A stretch of DNA of 64,000 nt from Triticum aestivum. Lineage: Eukaryota; Streptophyta; Magnoliopsida; Poales; Poaceae. The notes under the pieces are model-generated. The model saw nothing but the letters and a program-made list of their open reading frames with translations, searched no databases and was not told the origin of the DNA. Shown piece after piece: positions 44,784-56,794 of this stretch. Each line of letters begins with the position of its first letter. The stretch's first letter is position 1. The translations under genes and the position numbers were made by a program. The stretch is from contig NC_057809.1 of assembly GCF_018294505.1 (NCBI RefSeq), positions 505,050,506 to 505,114,505 on the forward strand, read 5' to 3'.

Positions 44784-45338
44784 TGATACGTCCATTTTGC
44801 ATCATGTTTACCTACTGTTATTTACAATGTTTTTATGGATAATAAAGCTTTTTGGAGCAATTCTAATGCCTTTTCTCTCATAATATGCAAGGTTCACACA
44901 AAGAGGGAGAATTCTGACAGCTGGAAATCTGGACCTAAAAAAGGTACGTCAGACTACCTATTCCACACATTTCAAATGAGCTGAAACTTCACAAGAAATT
45001 TTTATGGAATAAATAAGAAATACTGGAGCAAATAACTACCTGATGGGGACCACCTGGTGAGCACAAGACACCAGGGCGCGCCTGCCCCCCAGGCGCGCCC
45101 TGGTGGGTTGTGCTCAGCCCGGCCCACCTCCGGTGCCCATCTTCTGGTATATAAGTCATTTTGACCTAGAAAAAAATAAGGAGAGGACTTTCAGGATGAA
45201 GCGCCGCCGTCTCGAGGCGGAACTTGGGCAGGAGCACTTTTGCCCTCCGGAGGAGCGATTCCGTCGGGGGAACTTCCCTCCCGGAGGGGAAAATCATCGT
45301 CATCATTGTGACCAACAACTCCCCCTTCTCGGGGAGAG
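44784..45338 (+). repeat. 3' LTR of element H, truncated
   Basis: It is preceded by a polypurine tract in which one G is C (AAGCTTGGCGGAG). It is similar to the first part of the A and D LTRs. The end is placed by comparison with A. Confidence 0.75.
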
Positions 45339-45970
45339 CCTTTACTTTCTGTTATTTAGAATTAATAAAGTACAAATGCCATTATTATACTGTTTTGTGA
45401 ATTCTCCGTGCAATAAAAAATGACCAGAAAATAAAAGTTCTCCAAATGCCCTGATAATTTAATATGATTTTTTGCAATATTTTAAAAATAGTGGCACTGA
45501 ACACACCCTAGGGGGGTGCACCTATGAGCCACAAGCTCAGAGGGCGCGCCTAGCAGGCTTGTGGGGTCCATGTAGCCCCCCTCACTTATTCCATCCACCC
45601 ATGCTCTTGTTATTCCTTCAGGAAAAGTCACACCGTCGCTCAAACCCGTGTTCTTGCTCATTTTGCTATGATTTTCGATCTCCTTGCTCGTAGCTCCAAT
45701 TCCAAAACTGTTTTGGTGGATTGCTCATCGGTATGTGACTCCTCCGTTGGTCCAATTAGTTTTTGTTCTAGTGGTTTATTATTTGCACATTTAGCAATTG
45801 TTGGTGACCATGTTCTCGAGCTTGCATGTCAAATTTATGTGGTTCAAACTAGTTTTGGTGCATGATATGACCTCTAGGCACTTGTGGGAGTAGTTGCTAT
45901 CAATTTTGTTGAGTTTTGTTCACTTTTACTTTGAGTTACTTAAAATTTTAGAAATTTTCAGAGGGAGAAA

Positions 45971-46994
45971 ATGTTTAGGAAGATGTTCCAAGGTGGTTCC
46001 TCAAGCAAGAAATCCCCAAGGCTCGCTCTACATGAGCCTTACCTTGAACCACCACGGGAAGCTTCGCTGCAACCTTGCGAATGGTCGTCGGATTACTTCA
46101 TGACTCGAGCCAGTTTCAAAGAAAAAAATTGATATGTACGTGCACAATGCTGGCTCGACGGACTTCGTGTCAGATATTTGCTTGCAATATTACATCTCGC
46201 TGATTCTTTTGCATGGAGATTTGAGTATTCAGTCCATCACAATACACATTCTGTTTTATTTGATCTTTATAAAAAATCATTTTGCATGGAGCTTGAAGAA
46301 TTTAATGAAGCATGCAAAATTCCACAATGGGGCATTTATAATGAACCTCGTAAATCTGATTGCGTTGAGTTTCTTGCTAGCATCACTTTGGGTGAAACTA
46401 GAAGCATAACACAAGGTACTATAGAGAGCATTCACTTTCCCGCTTTACATTATTTTGCTCTCTTCATAGGTAGATGCATTAATGGTAAACATGATCATAG
46501 CCACCTTTGCGCTTCCGATTTGGGTGTTCTTAAGAGCGTAGTAATGAATGATGAACGATATAATTTGGGGGTGTCATTGCACGTCGGTTACATAATAATG
46601 CTTTAGATGGCGATTTCTTTGGTGGAATTTATGCCACTCGTTTAGGTGATTATCTTGGGGTACCTATAAGAGATGATGATACTCAGTTACCACCCGATTT
46701 CCTTGATTATGCCGCTATGGAGTGTTTCCAGTTTCTTGAGAGGGGCGACTTGCCTTTTTAGTATAGACTAATCTTTGACAAGCGCCGTGTTGTCCAAATT
46801 ACGCTTCCCACTCCTGCCTTCTTTGACTTTCAGGTAAAATGAAGATATTTCATACTTAGAGTGGAGGCTGAGGAGTATGAGAGGGCGAAGGAGACCGCTC
46901 GCCTCAACGAGGCAGTCCCCAAGCAGTGGCGTCTGCAATTCAATTCAACCCGAACTACCACTACGTGTATCAGCCAGGCCAGCTGTGGCCATAG
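45971..46994 (+). pseudogene. Athila ORF1-type gene of element I, multiply broken
   Basis: The start is MFRKMFQGGSSSKKSPRLAL. An extra A in a run near 46125 and a missing base near 46190 shift the frame. The central part (46178-46606) reads RFEYSVHHNTHSVLFDLYKK, EFNEACKIPQWGIYNEPRKS and IHFPALHYFALFIGRCINGK, a layout I recognise from plant Athila ORF1 proteins (Pfam ATHILA ORF-1 family, by recollection, not by search). A shift near 46575, a stop near 46759 and one near 46840 follow, and the reading ends GQLWP at 46994. The role of ORF1 is unclear; it is not RT, protease or integrase. Confidence 0.72.
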
Positions 46995-47457
46995 ACCAAC
47001 TTAGGCCAAAAGTCTAAGCTTGGGGGAGTACGTATTTCTCACCAACATTACATTCATGTTCACACATTCAATCCAGTTGTCGGTGTACATCCTTTTCATT
47101 ATATAATCCATGTTAGTTTATTTTTCTCACTTTCTTCTTGTGTGTTTGAAAAATTTGCGAAAACCCAAAATATTTGTCGTTTCTTTTTAGGTTTTCTTTC
47201 TAGTTTAACTAGTTGTAGTATTAAAAGAAAACCCTAAAAGATTTCATTTTCTTCTTTTGCTTGTTGGGAGCTTTCCCGTGTAAATAGTTTTTCTCGTTTT
47301 CGCTTTTCTTTAGTTATGCTTTCTTCAGAATAAAAAAAACTCCAAAAATATTTTAGTGTGTTTCTTTGAAATTCTTTTCTTTTCTTTGGGTCGTAAGGAG
47401 AAGACCATGATGAAAACGTTGAGTGGATCTCATATGCATTATTGTTAATCTAACAAA
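46995..47457 (+). other. Region after ORF1, element I
   Basis: It starts with an AAGCTTGGGGGAGTACG box. After this no LTR follows; the sequence is AT-rich and non-coding. Confidence 0.6.
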
Positions 47458-47462
47458 GAGCC
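47458..47462. repeat. Target-site duplication GAGCC, left copy (element J)
   Basis: GAGCC stands directly before the J LTR and recurs at 61708-61712. Confidence 0.9.
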
Positions 47463-48003
47463 TCTCGTGGACTTAACACGGTAGATGCCCAAGCGAAAGG
47501 ACTTAGGTGTGGAGCCATCGCAACTAGGTTAGCTCGAAGGGGTTAAACGGGACAAAGAACACAGAGAGTTTACCCAGGTTCGGCCCCTCTCAACGAGGTA
47601 AAAGCCTACTCCTGCTTTAGGTTGTATTGTTTGGGTTTATATTATCAGGGAGCGAATACGCTTGACCTAGTTCTCGATCAGTTGTTTCTTGAGGTAACCC
47701 GTCGCCGAGTCACCCCTTTATATACAGGTTGATGCCCGACAGCTTACAGAGTCCGGCCGGCTCACACAAACGTGACCGGCTTGGTTTCTACTAAGCTTTC
47801 CTTACAATACAAGTTAAACATATGGCGGCTCATCCCTTTGGACCTTAAGTCGCATCTGAGTCTTGGGCCTTCAATGACCATGTTTCATGAACCGCCATCT
47901 TCATGTCTTCTTGTGCCCCGTCGGGCTTCTTCATCTTCAAGCCACCAGCGACATGACCCGGCCCCACCTGGGCGGGTCATATCCAATAGTCATATCCCCA
48001 ACA
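47463..48003 (-). repeat. 3' LTR of element J (541 bp)
   Basis: Its plus-strand end is TATCCCCAACA. It is 13 bases longer than the other LTR because of an extra AATAGTCATATCC next to its end. A TATA-like TATATAAAG lies near 47724-47732 on the minus strand. Confidence 0.9.
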
Positions 48004-48291
48004 TTAGGCCCCAGGTTGATTTGAACTTGTTCAAATCAATCTTCACTTCTTGACTTAGCTGAATCTTCCATTGTCAATTCTGTACTCATTCGTCGTAACC
48101 CACCATGACGTCACACCTCAGCACCGTGTTAACCCGCCATGACATCATTTCACATTATCTTCGCACAAAGCCCATGAGCTCTCAACAGATCTTTTTCTTT
48201 AATGGACCTCTCAAAAATCAAAGTGTCCACATAGCCACATAATCATTTTTCAGCCTCCTCGATTCCCGCGCATGCCATCTATCCACTTCCT

Positions 48292-48298
48292 TATAAAT
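48292..48298 (+). promoter_or_regulatory. TATA box for the antisense gene of J
   Basis: TATAAATAG on the plus strand lies about 290 bases inside the element, followed by a C/T-rich leader and a GT donor (48482). It faces the antisense gene and is distinct from the LTR promoter. Confidence 0.55.
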
Positions 48299-48481
48299 AG
48301 GGACATGGGGTCCTCCTTCTCACTTTTACCCCTCCCTCTGCCTCTTCTTCTCCTTCCTCGCGACGACCGATGCCTCCGGAGCTCCGCCACCCCTGTCGAC
48401 TGCATCAACCTTGGCCGCTGCATCAACCTGACCTCGACCAGAAAACGGCGGCGCCCCTCCGCTGTTCATCAACATCTCTAG

Positions 48482-49058
48482 GTACTTACTTTGACTCATA
48501 TCAGATCTGCACAAGCATTTACTCAGTTCATCGAAGTTCTTCGCCGCTCTTCCTCTGGCTTCTTTAGATTGCATAGTTAGATCTGAACTCAACATCAAAG
48601 TTATGCGGTAGTAGTTTTAGCATTCATTTTCAGTAGCAGAAGACACCCCCTCTGTAGAAGATCTCATCTGTACACACGAGCTCTTCTGCTGCTGTCACCT
48701 TAGGTTTAGAATTTATTTTATTTTCTAAACTGTTGTAGATCTAAAATCATAGCACCAATCTATGGAATCTGTTTGTCCATCACTTAGCACAAAATCACTT
48801 ACAGATCTGTTGTATTGAAAATGTGTGGTCGGCTCATACGATAAGCTATAACCCTCCATATAGCATTAGTCCCCTTGTTAAGCCGCCAGTATATGTTCAC
48901 CATCCGTATAACCCGGCACTGTCTTCCGGTTTAACCATGTTAATCTTCATAGCACTTATTCTTCTGCCTTATGAACTGGCCTTGCATAACGCACTTATGT
49001 TTTGATCACTGGCCGACTTAACAACATAATCTTAAACCGGCAATATCTTTCTTTTTAG
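48482..49058 (+). other. Probable 5'-UTR intron of the antisense gene
   Basis: It starts G|GTACTT and ends in a T-rich stretch and TTTTTAG, 15 bases before the ATG at 49074. Both signals fit plant introns; unproven. Confidence 0.45.
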
Positions 49059-49073
49059 GCTTTTTGCAAGAAA

Positions 49074-52000
49074 ATGACAAAAACGGTTACCTCATGCAAC
49101 TGGGTCGCTTCCCGGGTTACCGAGCAAACACTGAACGAGCATGTTCAGGTGTGCGTACTAGCTGCCAAGAACGTCATTCACTGGAGGGTCCCAGGAAACG
49201 AGACCACCCTTGACCCCAAAGAAGGTGAAGTAGTAGTCTTTACCGACCACATGCTCAGGGGATTCACTCCACCAGGTTCCAAATTCTTTCGTGACGTGTT
49301 GCACTTCTTTAAACTCCATCAACAAGATATTGGGCCCAACTTGGTTTCAAACATCTGCAATTTCCAAGTGTTTTGCAAAGTGTACCTTCAATAGGAGCCC
49401 AATATAGAACTGTTCAGGGAATTTTATTACTTAAACCGCCACACTGAATTTACGGACGGGCCCATTTTAGAACTAGGTGGCATCTCAATTCAGAGGCAAA
49501 AATAAGCCACGTTTCCCGCTACTGCACCTCCCAGCCATCCCAAGGATTGGAACCAGACTTGGTTCTACTGCAAAGACACCTCTCCAGATGACGAAAACCC
49601 TATGCCGGGTTATCAGAAAAGTCAGCTTACCAACAGACATCCTCTCCCAGAACGGATCAGCACAAAAGAGCGGGCCATATATATGGGCATATTCAAAAAT
49701 CAGAGCTCTGATGGCCAACGGTTTGACCGGAGTTGATCTGGTTCGTTGCTGGGTCTCATGGAGGATCTTGCCCTTAAGCCGCTGGTCTGGCTTAATGTGC
49801 GAGTATACTGGCAACGTCAAAGGCCCGCTGCGTTACTCCTCAATTCATATGGATGATAAACAGATCAACAACATGACCAAGACCCTGCTCAACGAGAGCC
49901 TAGAAACTTGTAGCAAGGTGGGGCTAAACCCCTTCTGCACCCTCAACAAGCCGCCAGCTGTAAGTATTTTCAAGAAATTTTCACAAAATCATTATTTATT
50001 AATCTGTATTCTCATTATTACTTGATCTTTCTACAGGTTGACTCCCCCTTCTGGAACAAGAAACTCCAGGATAAGCCGACCAAGAAGACCAGGAATAAGA
50101 CCAAGGCAAACAAGAAACCTGCCAAGAAGAAGGCAGATGCAATTGACCCGTTTACTCTGGATGATGAGTCGTAGGTAGAACTTGACACCCTTGGCTCTTT
50201 CTTTGTTCATCTTATTGACATTGATTACTATCAGGATGAAGCGGAACCCAACCATGCAGATGGTGAAGAGGTAACTCTCCTTTCCTCTGACTCAGAACCT
50301 CTGCCAAGATAGAAAGTTTGTCAAGCGAGCTGGAAAGTAAGGTTTTCTCACCCTTTAGGTTACTTGGATCCCAACTTTCTTTTGAAGAAACAATATCATG
50401 AAGTTTGTCACACAACCCGGAACAGCGGCGGTGGGAATTTATCTTCCGGTTTACACAACACGCCAATTCCTCGCAAGCGCCGAGCAAAGGTTTCACAAAT
50501 TCACGACTTAGCTTTTCCAAAGGCGGGTCTTATTCGACAACCTCTTAACCCTTCTGATTCAAACTATCAGGGAACCTCTCACTCTTCATCTGGTGACTCC
50601 ACTGGGACTCAGGCCCCTCTGTTCAAGACCGTACCCGGGTGAGAACTTTAAGCTTGTTTACTCTAGCACTTACTCAATTGAGATACTAATCTCATCATAT
50701 GTTTTTATTTTTAGTGCTATGGCCAAACCCATAAAGAAGCCAAAAAGTGAATAAACCGGCTAAAGATCCCAAAAATACTAACCCGGAGAAAAACAGACAA
50801 TATCTGAATCTTTGCATCAAACCTCCGAAGTAGCCATGGACAATCCACCGCCAGAGGAGCACCATGTCACCATGGACTCCATGAATGTTGACCCGGAGAA
50901 TGCTAAGCCGCCCAGTCCCGCTCAGCCGACTCAAGAAACTGAAGTGTAATAGTTACTGGGACGGCTTATACAGCTCCAGGCAACCCCATTTTCCTTTCCA
51001 AACACAGTGCCAAGGAAGAGTTCTCCGTTGCTGACAAGGGAAAACAGAAACTGAACTTGGAGAGTTATGCCCAGTTCAATGCTCATGAGATCCACGCGGG
51101 CTATCTAAACCGCCTTCACACCAGCCGTGACTTTGAAGCCGGCTTGGTTAACCTCATGAAGGAGCGCTTTGAGGTAAGCACTAACAAAACCTTCTCATAT
51201 AAGTATATTTCTGTCAGTCGCCAAGTCTACTGAATATGAAAAACTTGAATATGGTATAGACTTAAATATCCTTGTTGACCTTGTAGACATGTCATGACAA
51301 CTTGTAACTGCTGAATCAAAACGAGTAGTCCCCAAGGGCCGGATTAAACTGGAAAGATAAGCCGGGACTTCAAATTATAGTGCTCAATTTCGCACATGTA
51401 GCCCCCAAGGGTCGGCTTAATCAGCATGGCTAAGCAGGGACTTATCACCATATTTATGAATAAACTCCAAATATGTAGCCCCCATGAACCGGCTATAGTC
51501 GTAGAAATTTAGCCAGGTCATCATAGAGTTGTCTTCAAAAAGAGCAATGTACATTAGCCCCCAAGTGCCAAGTAAAATACTTGTATTATGCTTGGGACTT
51601 CAAATAAGTTGATCATCATAATCATATATTGCTGTTGACTCGCCCTATCTTGCAGGCTGAACTAAATATGAAAGAATCTGAAGTGGCAGATCTGCGGCAA
51701 AACATCTAGTCCCAACAATCAGAAACTTCCAAGGCCAAATGAGAGATGAAAGCCGCCTTAGAAAACATTGAGAAGCTGAAGAAGGATTTCAGCGCAGAGA
51801 GAACTGACTGGGACATTGAAAAGGCGGCTCTGTTAAAAAGAGCAGAAGATGCTGAGGCTGCTCTTAAGCCGGTGACTGACGAGCTGTCCGCCCTGAAGCA
51901 TCAAATCAATAGCATGACAACCGCCATCTTTGGTAAGTAATATCTTTCATCATCAATGTTGAATAACAATTTAGCCGGTTTATCAATATTTTTGGTGATG

Positions 52001-52653
52001 CAGGCTCCAGAATTTCCTACTTTGGCTCAGACATGCACATGAAGCTGAAGGCCGCCTACACTCTTGTGGAACAATTATACACCGACACGCAACGAGCCAT
52101 AGGTACCGTCTCTTACAATAAATAGCCACCCACCGTTATCAGAGAAACACTGGACAAGCTGACAGTTATACCCCAGAGGGCAGAGGAGATAAAGCGGTCA
52201 GCCGCCAGAGCTGGCACCATCACTGCCCTGAGCCAGGCCAAAGCATGGCAGACAGAGCTTGTCCCGGCAGAGTTGGCTACTGGCTTCCCAAGCTTAAAAG
52301 AAGACGGGTCTCCCTTTACTGCAGAGGACTTCACCAAAATTGTAAGGGAGATGCGACCTTTTGCAAGCAAGCTGGCTGAAGAATTTGAAATTTCCAAGTA
52401 TCAGGCGGCTTATACTGCTCAAAATGAAAAATTGAAAGCACTTGTTTATCTAGTCATGGACCTGATTCCTCCAACACGTAAGCACACTTTTGCCCCCGAC
52501 ATTGATCCCTCCACACTCATAGATGATGAGGCTATATTCAAAGCTATAATTGGCATCAACTGGATATCACCTGATTTCCAGCCAGTGGAGGAAGAAGAAG
52601 AACCGGCGCTGGATAAACCGAAATCTTCAACCCAGCAAGATCAAGGAAACTGA
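49074..52653 (+). pseudogene. Antisense multi-exon gene of element J
   Basis: The gene begins MTKTVTSCNWVASRVTEQTL and includes FTDHMLRGFTPPGSKFFRDV, then (in a shifted frame) ALMANGLTGVDLVRCWVSW. This resembles the 'putative gypsy type transposon' protein family of grasses, by recollection. Likely introns with GT..AG borders are 49960-50036, 50171-50234, 50271-50358, 50639-50714, 51174-51655 and 51933-52003. A Lys-rich stretch (TKKTRNKTKANKKPAKKK, about 50067-50130) may be a nuclear signal. The C-terminal half (51656 on) is predicted coiled coil (ALENIEKLKKDFSAERTDWD), and the end is acidic (EEEEEPALDKP). Stops at 49392, near 49506 and in later exons break it. The function is unknown. Confidence 0.7.
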
Positions 52654-53989
52654 ATCATAAGGTGGCTTTGAGGCTGCCTCCTGGCTCTCCTTAAAAAACA
52701 GTTAATCATTTGGGCTTAGAAAGCCGTGTAATAGGGTAGTAAACATAATGATCTTCCATGCCATCGTGCATGTTGTTTTGCATAATACTTTGAATCACCG
52801 ATCGGATATTGAAGATCTGCTGTTTATGCTCATAATGCTATCAATCATGCATGTCATATTATCATAGCCCTTGCACACAGACATATAACATGTGCCCGGC
52901 GGTTTACCCCAGGGCGGGTCATGATGCCCCATACAAAATTTGTTGGTTACTGTATAGTCTATAATTAGGTCGGGTTATTAAAACCGCATATATTCATATA
53001 ACAAGTAAATAACATACCTCCTATTGAGATTTGTACATACTGTCGGCTTACAGCGCCATATGCAGCAAGGGTAACAACCCAAAAACTTAGAGCGCAGAAC
53101 TCCAAGTGCACAATCAAAGCATACTGGCGACTTATCATCCAAAGGCAGACTGGGTTATCAAACCTTCGGATACGCTCAAATATGAGCCATAAAGATTAAG
53201 GCTACCTGGCCTGAATCGTTTTAAACCATATGTCAATATGGTACAAAAATATGGACCAAAATAATGTTCAAATAAAAGAACAAACCAGAAAAAAAACAAG
53301 GCTTTCATAGGCTGCCAAACCTCAATATCAAGTGTTGTTCAAGGGACGCACAACCACTGAGTTAATCCTTTATTCAAACCTGTAAGCCGGGCCTCACATG
53401 ACCAATCACCGTTTTAACTTTGACAAGTTCAGGGTCTTTATAAGATTGACTGTCAAGAGTACGGCGGGTCATTCCAGGATTACCTACGCAGAGTGGCAGA
53501 CGTAGAAATGCAGGATAACCTGGAGTTTTGGTGAATACACCTGGCATCCAAGCCTGGTTAAAAGGGTAAATATAGCTATGTTCATTGAACAGGAAGCCCC
53601 CAAGTGACCTATATCAAGCCATCAAGGCTGGCTACCTATGTTTGAACTGCACATTGCAGAAAGTTCTCTTTGGTAACTTTTTAACTTGGGCAAAAAACCC
53701 TTAAGTCGGTTTCAACAGGGCATATAAGCCGGATCAAAGGGTAGTCATAGCTGTGCTCAATGAGCAGGAAGCCCCCATGTTATTTGCAACAAGGCATTCA
53801 AGCCGGATCAAGAGGGTAGTCATAGCTATGCTCAATAAGCAGGAAGCCCCCAAGTGATCTTATGAATTGACAATAACGACTCAGATACTCAGAACGACAG
53901 AGGCCCTGAATTATCAGGGATACTGGCTTTATTATACTAATCATAATATGTACATTGGTGAGAGTATGTACAGTACAAGAGCCGGTGGC
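52654..53989. other. Spacer between antisense gene and pol of J, with repeats
   Basis: The 3' ends of the two opposed genes face each other across this spacer. It contains three copies of a unit built on GTTCATTGAACAGG or CTCAATGAGCAGG followed by AAGCCCCCAAG (near 53580, 53755 and 53828). Otherwise nothing is seen. Confidence 0.6.
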
Positions 53990-55271
53990 TCAGGTGTAAT
54001 AAGACCGAAGATGAGCAATATTCCACGGCCGGCGGGTCTCCTCCTCCGATGTGTGTGAGTCCTTGTGGTCTCGAACATTAATGAGGTAGTATGACCCATT
54101 GTTTAGATTTTTATTGACCACAAAAGGCCCTTCCCGAGGTGGGGATAACTTGTGCATATCTGCTTGATCCTGGATGAGCCGGAGCACCAAATTACCTTCT
54201 TGAAAGGTTCGGGTTTTAACCCAGCGGCTATGATAGCGACGCAGATCTTGCTGGTAAATCACCGAATGAGCCGCCGCAAGGTCACGCTCCTCATCCAGAA
54301 GGTTAAGATCGCCCCGACGTGCTTTTTCATTATCAGCTTCAACATAAGCCGCCACACGGGGCGAGTCGTGACAGATATCGCTGGGAAGAACCGCCTCTGC
54401 TCCATAAACCATGAAGAAAGGCATGTAACCCGTAGTTTTGTTGGGGGTAAAATTGATACTCCATAGCACTGAGGGCAACTCCTCAACCCAAAACCCCGAC
54501 ATCCTCTAACCATAAGTCAGGGTTTCATACCTTTCAATATTTCTTGATTGGCTCTTTCAGCTTGACAATTGGACTAGGGGTGAGCCACAAACGAGACATC
54601 AAGATGAATATGCTCTTGTTGACAGAATTCTTTCATAGCATCCTTGGACAGATTAGTGCCATTATCAGTTATGATGATGTGAGGGTAGCCAAAACGGAAA
54701 ATCACCTTTTTGATGAATTGAACCGCCATTGCCGTGTCACACTTGCTGATCGGCTCTGCCTCAACCCACTTCGTAAACTTGTCAATTGCCACCAAGAGGT
54801 GAGTCTTTTTGTCCTTAGATCTTTTAAAAGGCCCAACCATATCCAGCCCCCAGACTTCAAACGGCCAAGTAATCGGAATCATCCTCAATTCTTGAGCCGA
54901 CACATGAGCTCGTCTGGCAACTTCTGACAGCCATCACACTTGCTAACCAGATCCTCTGCATCAACATGAGCTGTCAGCCAATAGAATCCATGACGAAAAG
55001 CCTTAGCCACGAGAGACTTGGAGCTAGCATGATGGCCACAATCCCCTTCATGAATATCTCGTAGAATATCACGACCCTCCTCAGGAGAAATACAATGCTG
55101 AAACACCCGTGTAACACTGCATCTGTGCAACTCACCCTTGACAATAGTCATCGACTTAGACCGCCGGGTTATCTGCCTGGCCAAGGTTTCATCTTCAGGT
55201 AACTCACCTCGGGTCATATAAGCCAAATATGGAACTGTCCAATCAGGAATAACATGAAGAGGCGCCACCAA
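53990..55271 (-). pseudogene. Integrase of element J
   Basis: The zinc-binding part is HEGDCGHHASSKSLV with CDGCQ (about 55060-54930). The core has GLDMVGPFKRSKDKKTHLL, then ITDNGTNLSKDAM. After a stop replacing the codon following HP (near 54573) comes SNCQAERANQE, so the acidic triad is present but split. The end frame (54502-53990) has WSINFTPNKTTGYMPFF, VYGAEAVLP and REGPFVV. A shift near 54900 separates the zinc part from the core. Confidence 0.88.
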
Positions 55272-56330
55272 CTATGCCTCCAGGTCAGGGATAGCAAGAT
55301 CCTCCTCCGTAGGCAATTTAATTGAAGGGTTATTCAAAATATCAAGGAAAACATTGGGTGGCACTGGCTTATGCTGAGAGCCCAGCCGGCTTAATGCATT
55401 AGCCACCTCAGGTTTCCTACGATCAACATGTTCCATCTGATAACCCTTGAAATGACCAACAATAGCATCAACCTCTCGGTGATAAGCCGCCATGAGTGGA
55501 TCCTTGGAATCCCAAGTTCCTGAAACTTGCTGAGCCACCAAATCTGACTCACCAAAGCACCTCACCCGGCTTAGATTCATCTCTTTAGCCATCCGAAGAC
55601 CATGGAGCAAGGCCTCATACTTAGCTGCATTGTTAGTACAAGGGAACATTAGCCTTAAAGCATAACAAAGTTTATCACCTAGTGGGGAATTCAAAATAAC
55701 TCTAGCCCCCGAGCCTTCCAATTGCCTAGACCCATCAAAATGAATACTCCAATATGTGTGATCAGGCTTTTCCTCAAGCATCTGCAGCTCTGTCCAGTCA
55801 TTGATGAAACCCACCAGTGCTTGAGACTTAATAGCTATGCGAGGCATGTATTTCAAACCATGGGGTCCAAGCTCAATGGCCCACTTAGCCACCCGGCATG
55901 TGGCTTCTCTGTTTTGAATAATATCCCCTAAAGGAGCAGAACTGACCACAGTGATGGGATGACCAAGAAAATATTGTTTCAACTTACGACTGGCCATGAA
56001 TACTCTGTAAACCAGCTTCTGCCAATGTGGGTACCTGTGCTTAGATTCAATTAGCACCTCACTGACATAGTAAACCGGCCTCTGAACCGGATGCTCCTTG
56101 CTTGACTCTTTTCTTTCCACAACAACTGCTACACTGACAGCTTTGCTATTAGCAACCACATACAAAAGCAAGGGCTCCTTATCAATGGGAGCTGCAAGGA
56201 TTGGCGGCTCGGCCAACTATTTTTTCAGTGCCTCAAAAGCCTGATCAGCAACATCACTCCATACAAAGTGATATGTTTTCTTCATCATTTGGTATAAAGG
56301 GATAGCCTTCTGTCCCAGACGGCTTATAAA
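55272..56330 (-). pseudogene. Two RNase H domains of element J
   Basis: A nearly intact 314-codon frame (56216-55272) begins in the first, degenerate RNase H (LLLYVVANSKAVSVAVVVER, PVYYVSEVL, LVYRVFMASRKLKQYF). It continues into a second domain with IHFDGSRQLEGSGARVIL, NNAAKYEALLHGLRMAKE and GESDLVAQQVSG, the D-E-D pattern of the archaeal/plant-type RNase H acquired by Tat-lineage elements. It ends before integrase. Confidence 0.85.
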
Positions 56331-56794
56331 CCGGCTCAAGCCGCAATACGACCCGCTAAACGTTGGACGTCATTGATACATGCCAGCTTAGCCAAAGAAG
56401 TGATAGCCCTGATTTTCTCCGGCTTAGCTTCAATGCCTCTCTCAGAAACCAAAAAGCCCAATAGTTTAACGGCTGGCACACTAAAAACACACTTGGCCAG
56501 GTTAAGCATCATTTTGTAGACCCGGAGGTTGTCAAAGGTTTCCTTCAAATCATCTTCTTCCTGGATTTCACAACGATATCATCCACATAAGCATGAAGAT
56601 TGCACCCAATCTGGTTGTGAAGGCAATTCTGAACGCAGCGCTGATAAGTTGCCTGGGCACTCTTGAGCCCAAAGGGCGTAGACACGTAGCAGAAGGCTCC
56701 AAAAGGAGTGATAAATGTTGTTTTCTCCTAGTCCTTAACTGCTATCTTAATCTGATGATAACCAGAATAAGCATATAAAAAACTCAAATGCTCA

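Larger units (their letters stand above)
43206..45338 (+). mobile_element. Element H: 3' fragment related to A and D
   Basis: It begins in the last codons of the post-pol ORF (compare D near 38080), followed by the non-coding region and an LTR that starts TGATACGTCC at 44784. The LTR stops near 45338 at TCTCGGGGAG, where A continues with GGGCAATATCC (3496). After that, sequence typical of I follows. It is a remnant without coding potential. Confidence 0.75.

Noticed and set aside
46178..46606. Possible host gene
   Set aside because: It resembles Athila ORF1 proteins, lies in a retrotransposon context with a downstream AAGCTTGGGGGAG box, and is frameshifted on both sides.
47463..48003. Possible MITE or DNA transposon end
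   Set aside because: There are no terminal inverted repeats. The matching copy at 61180-61707 and the GAGCC duplication show an LTR.
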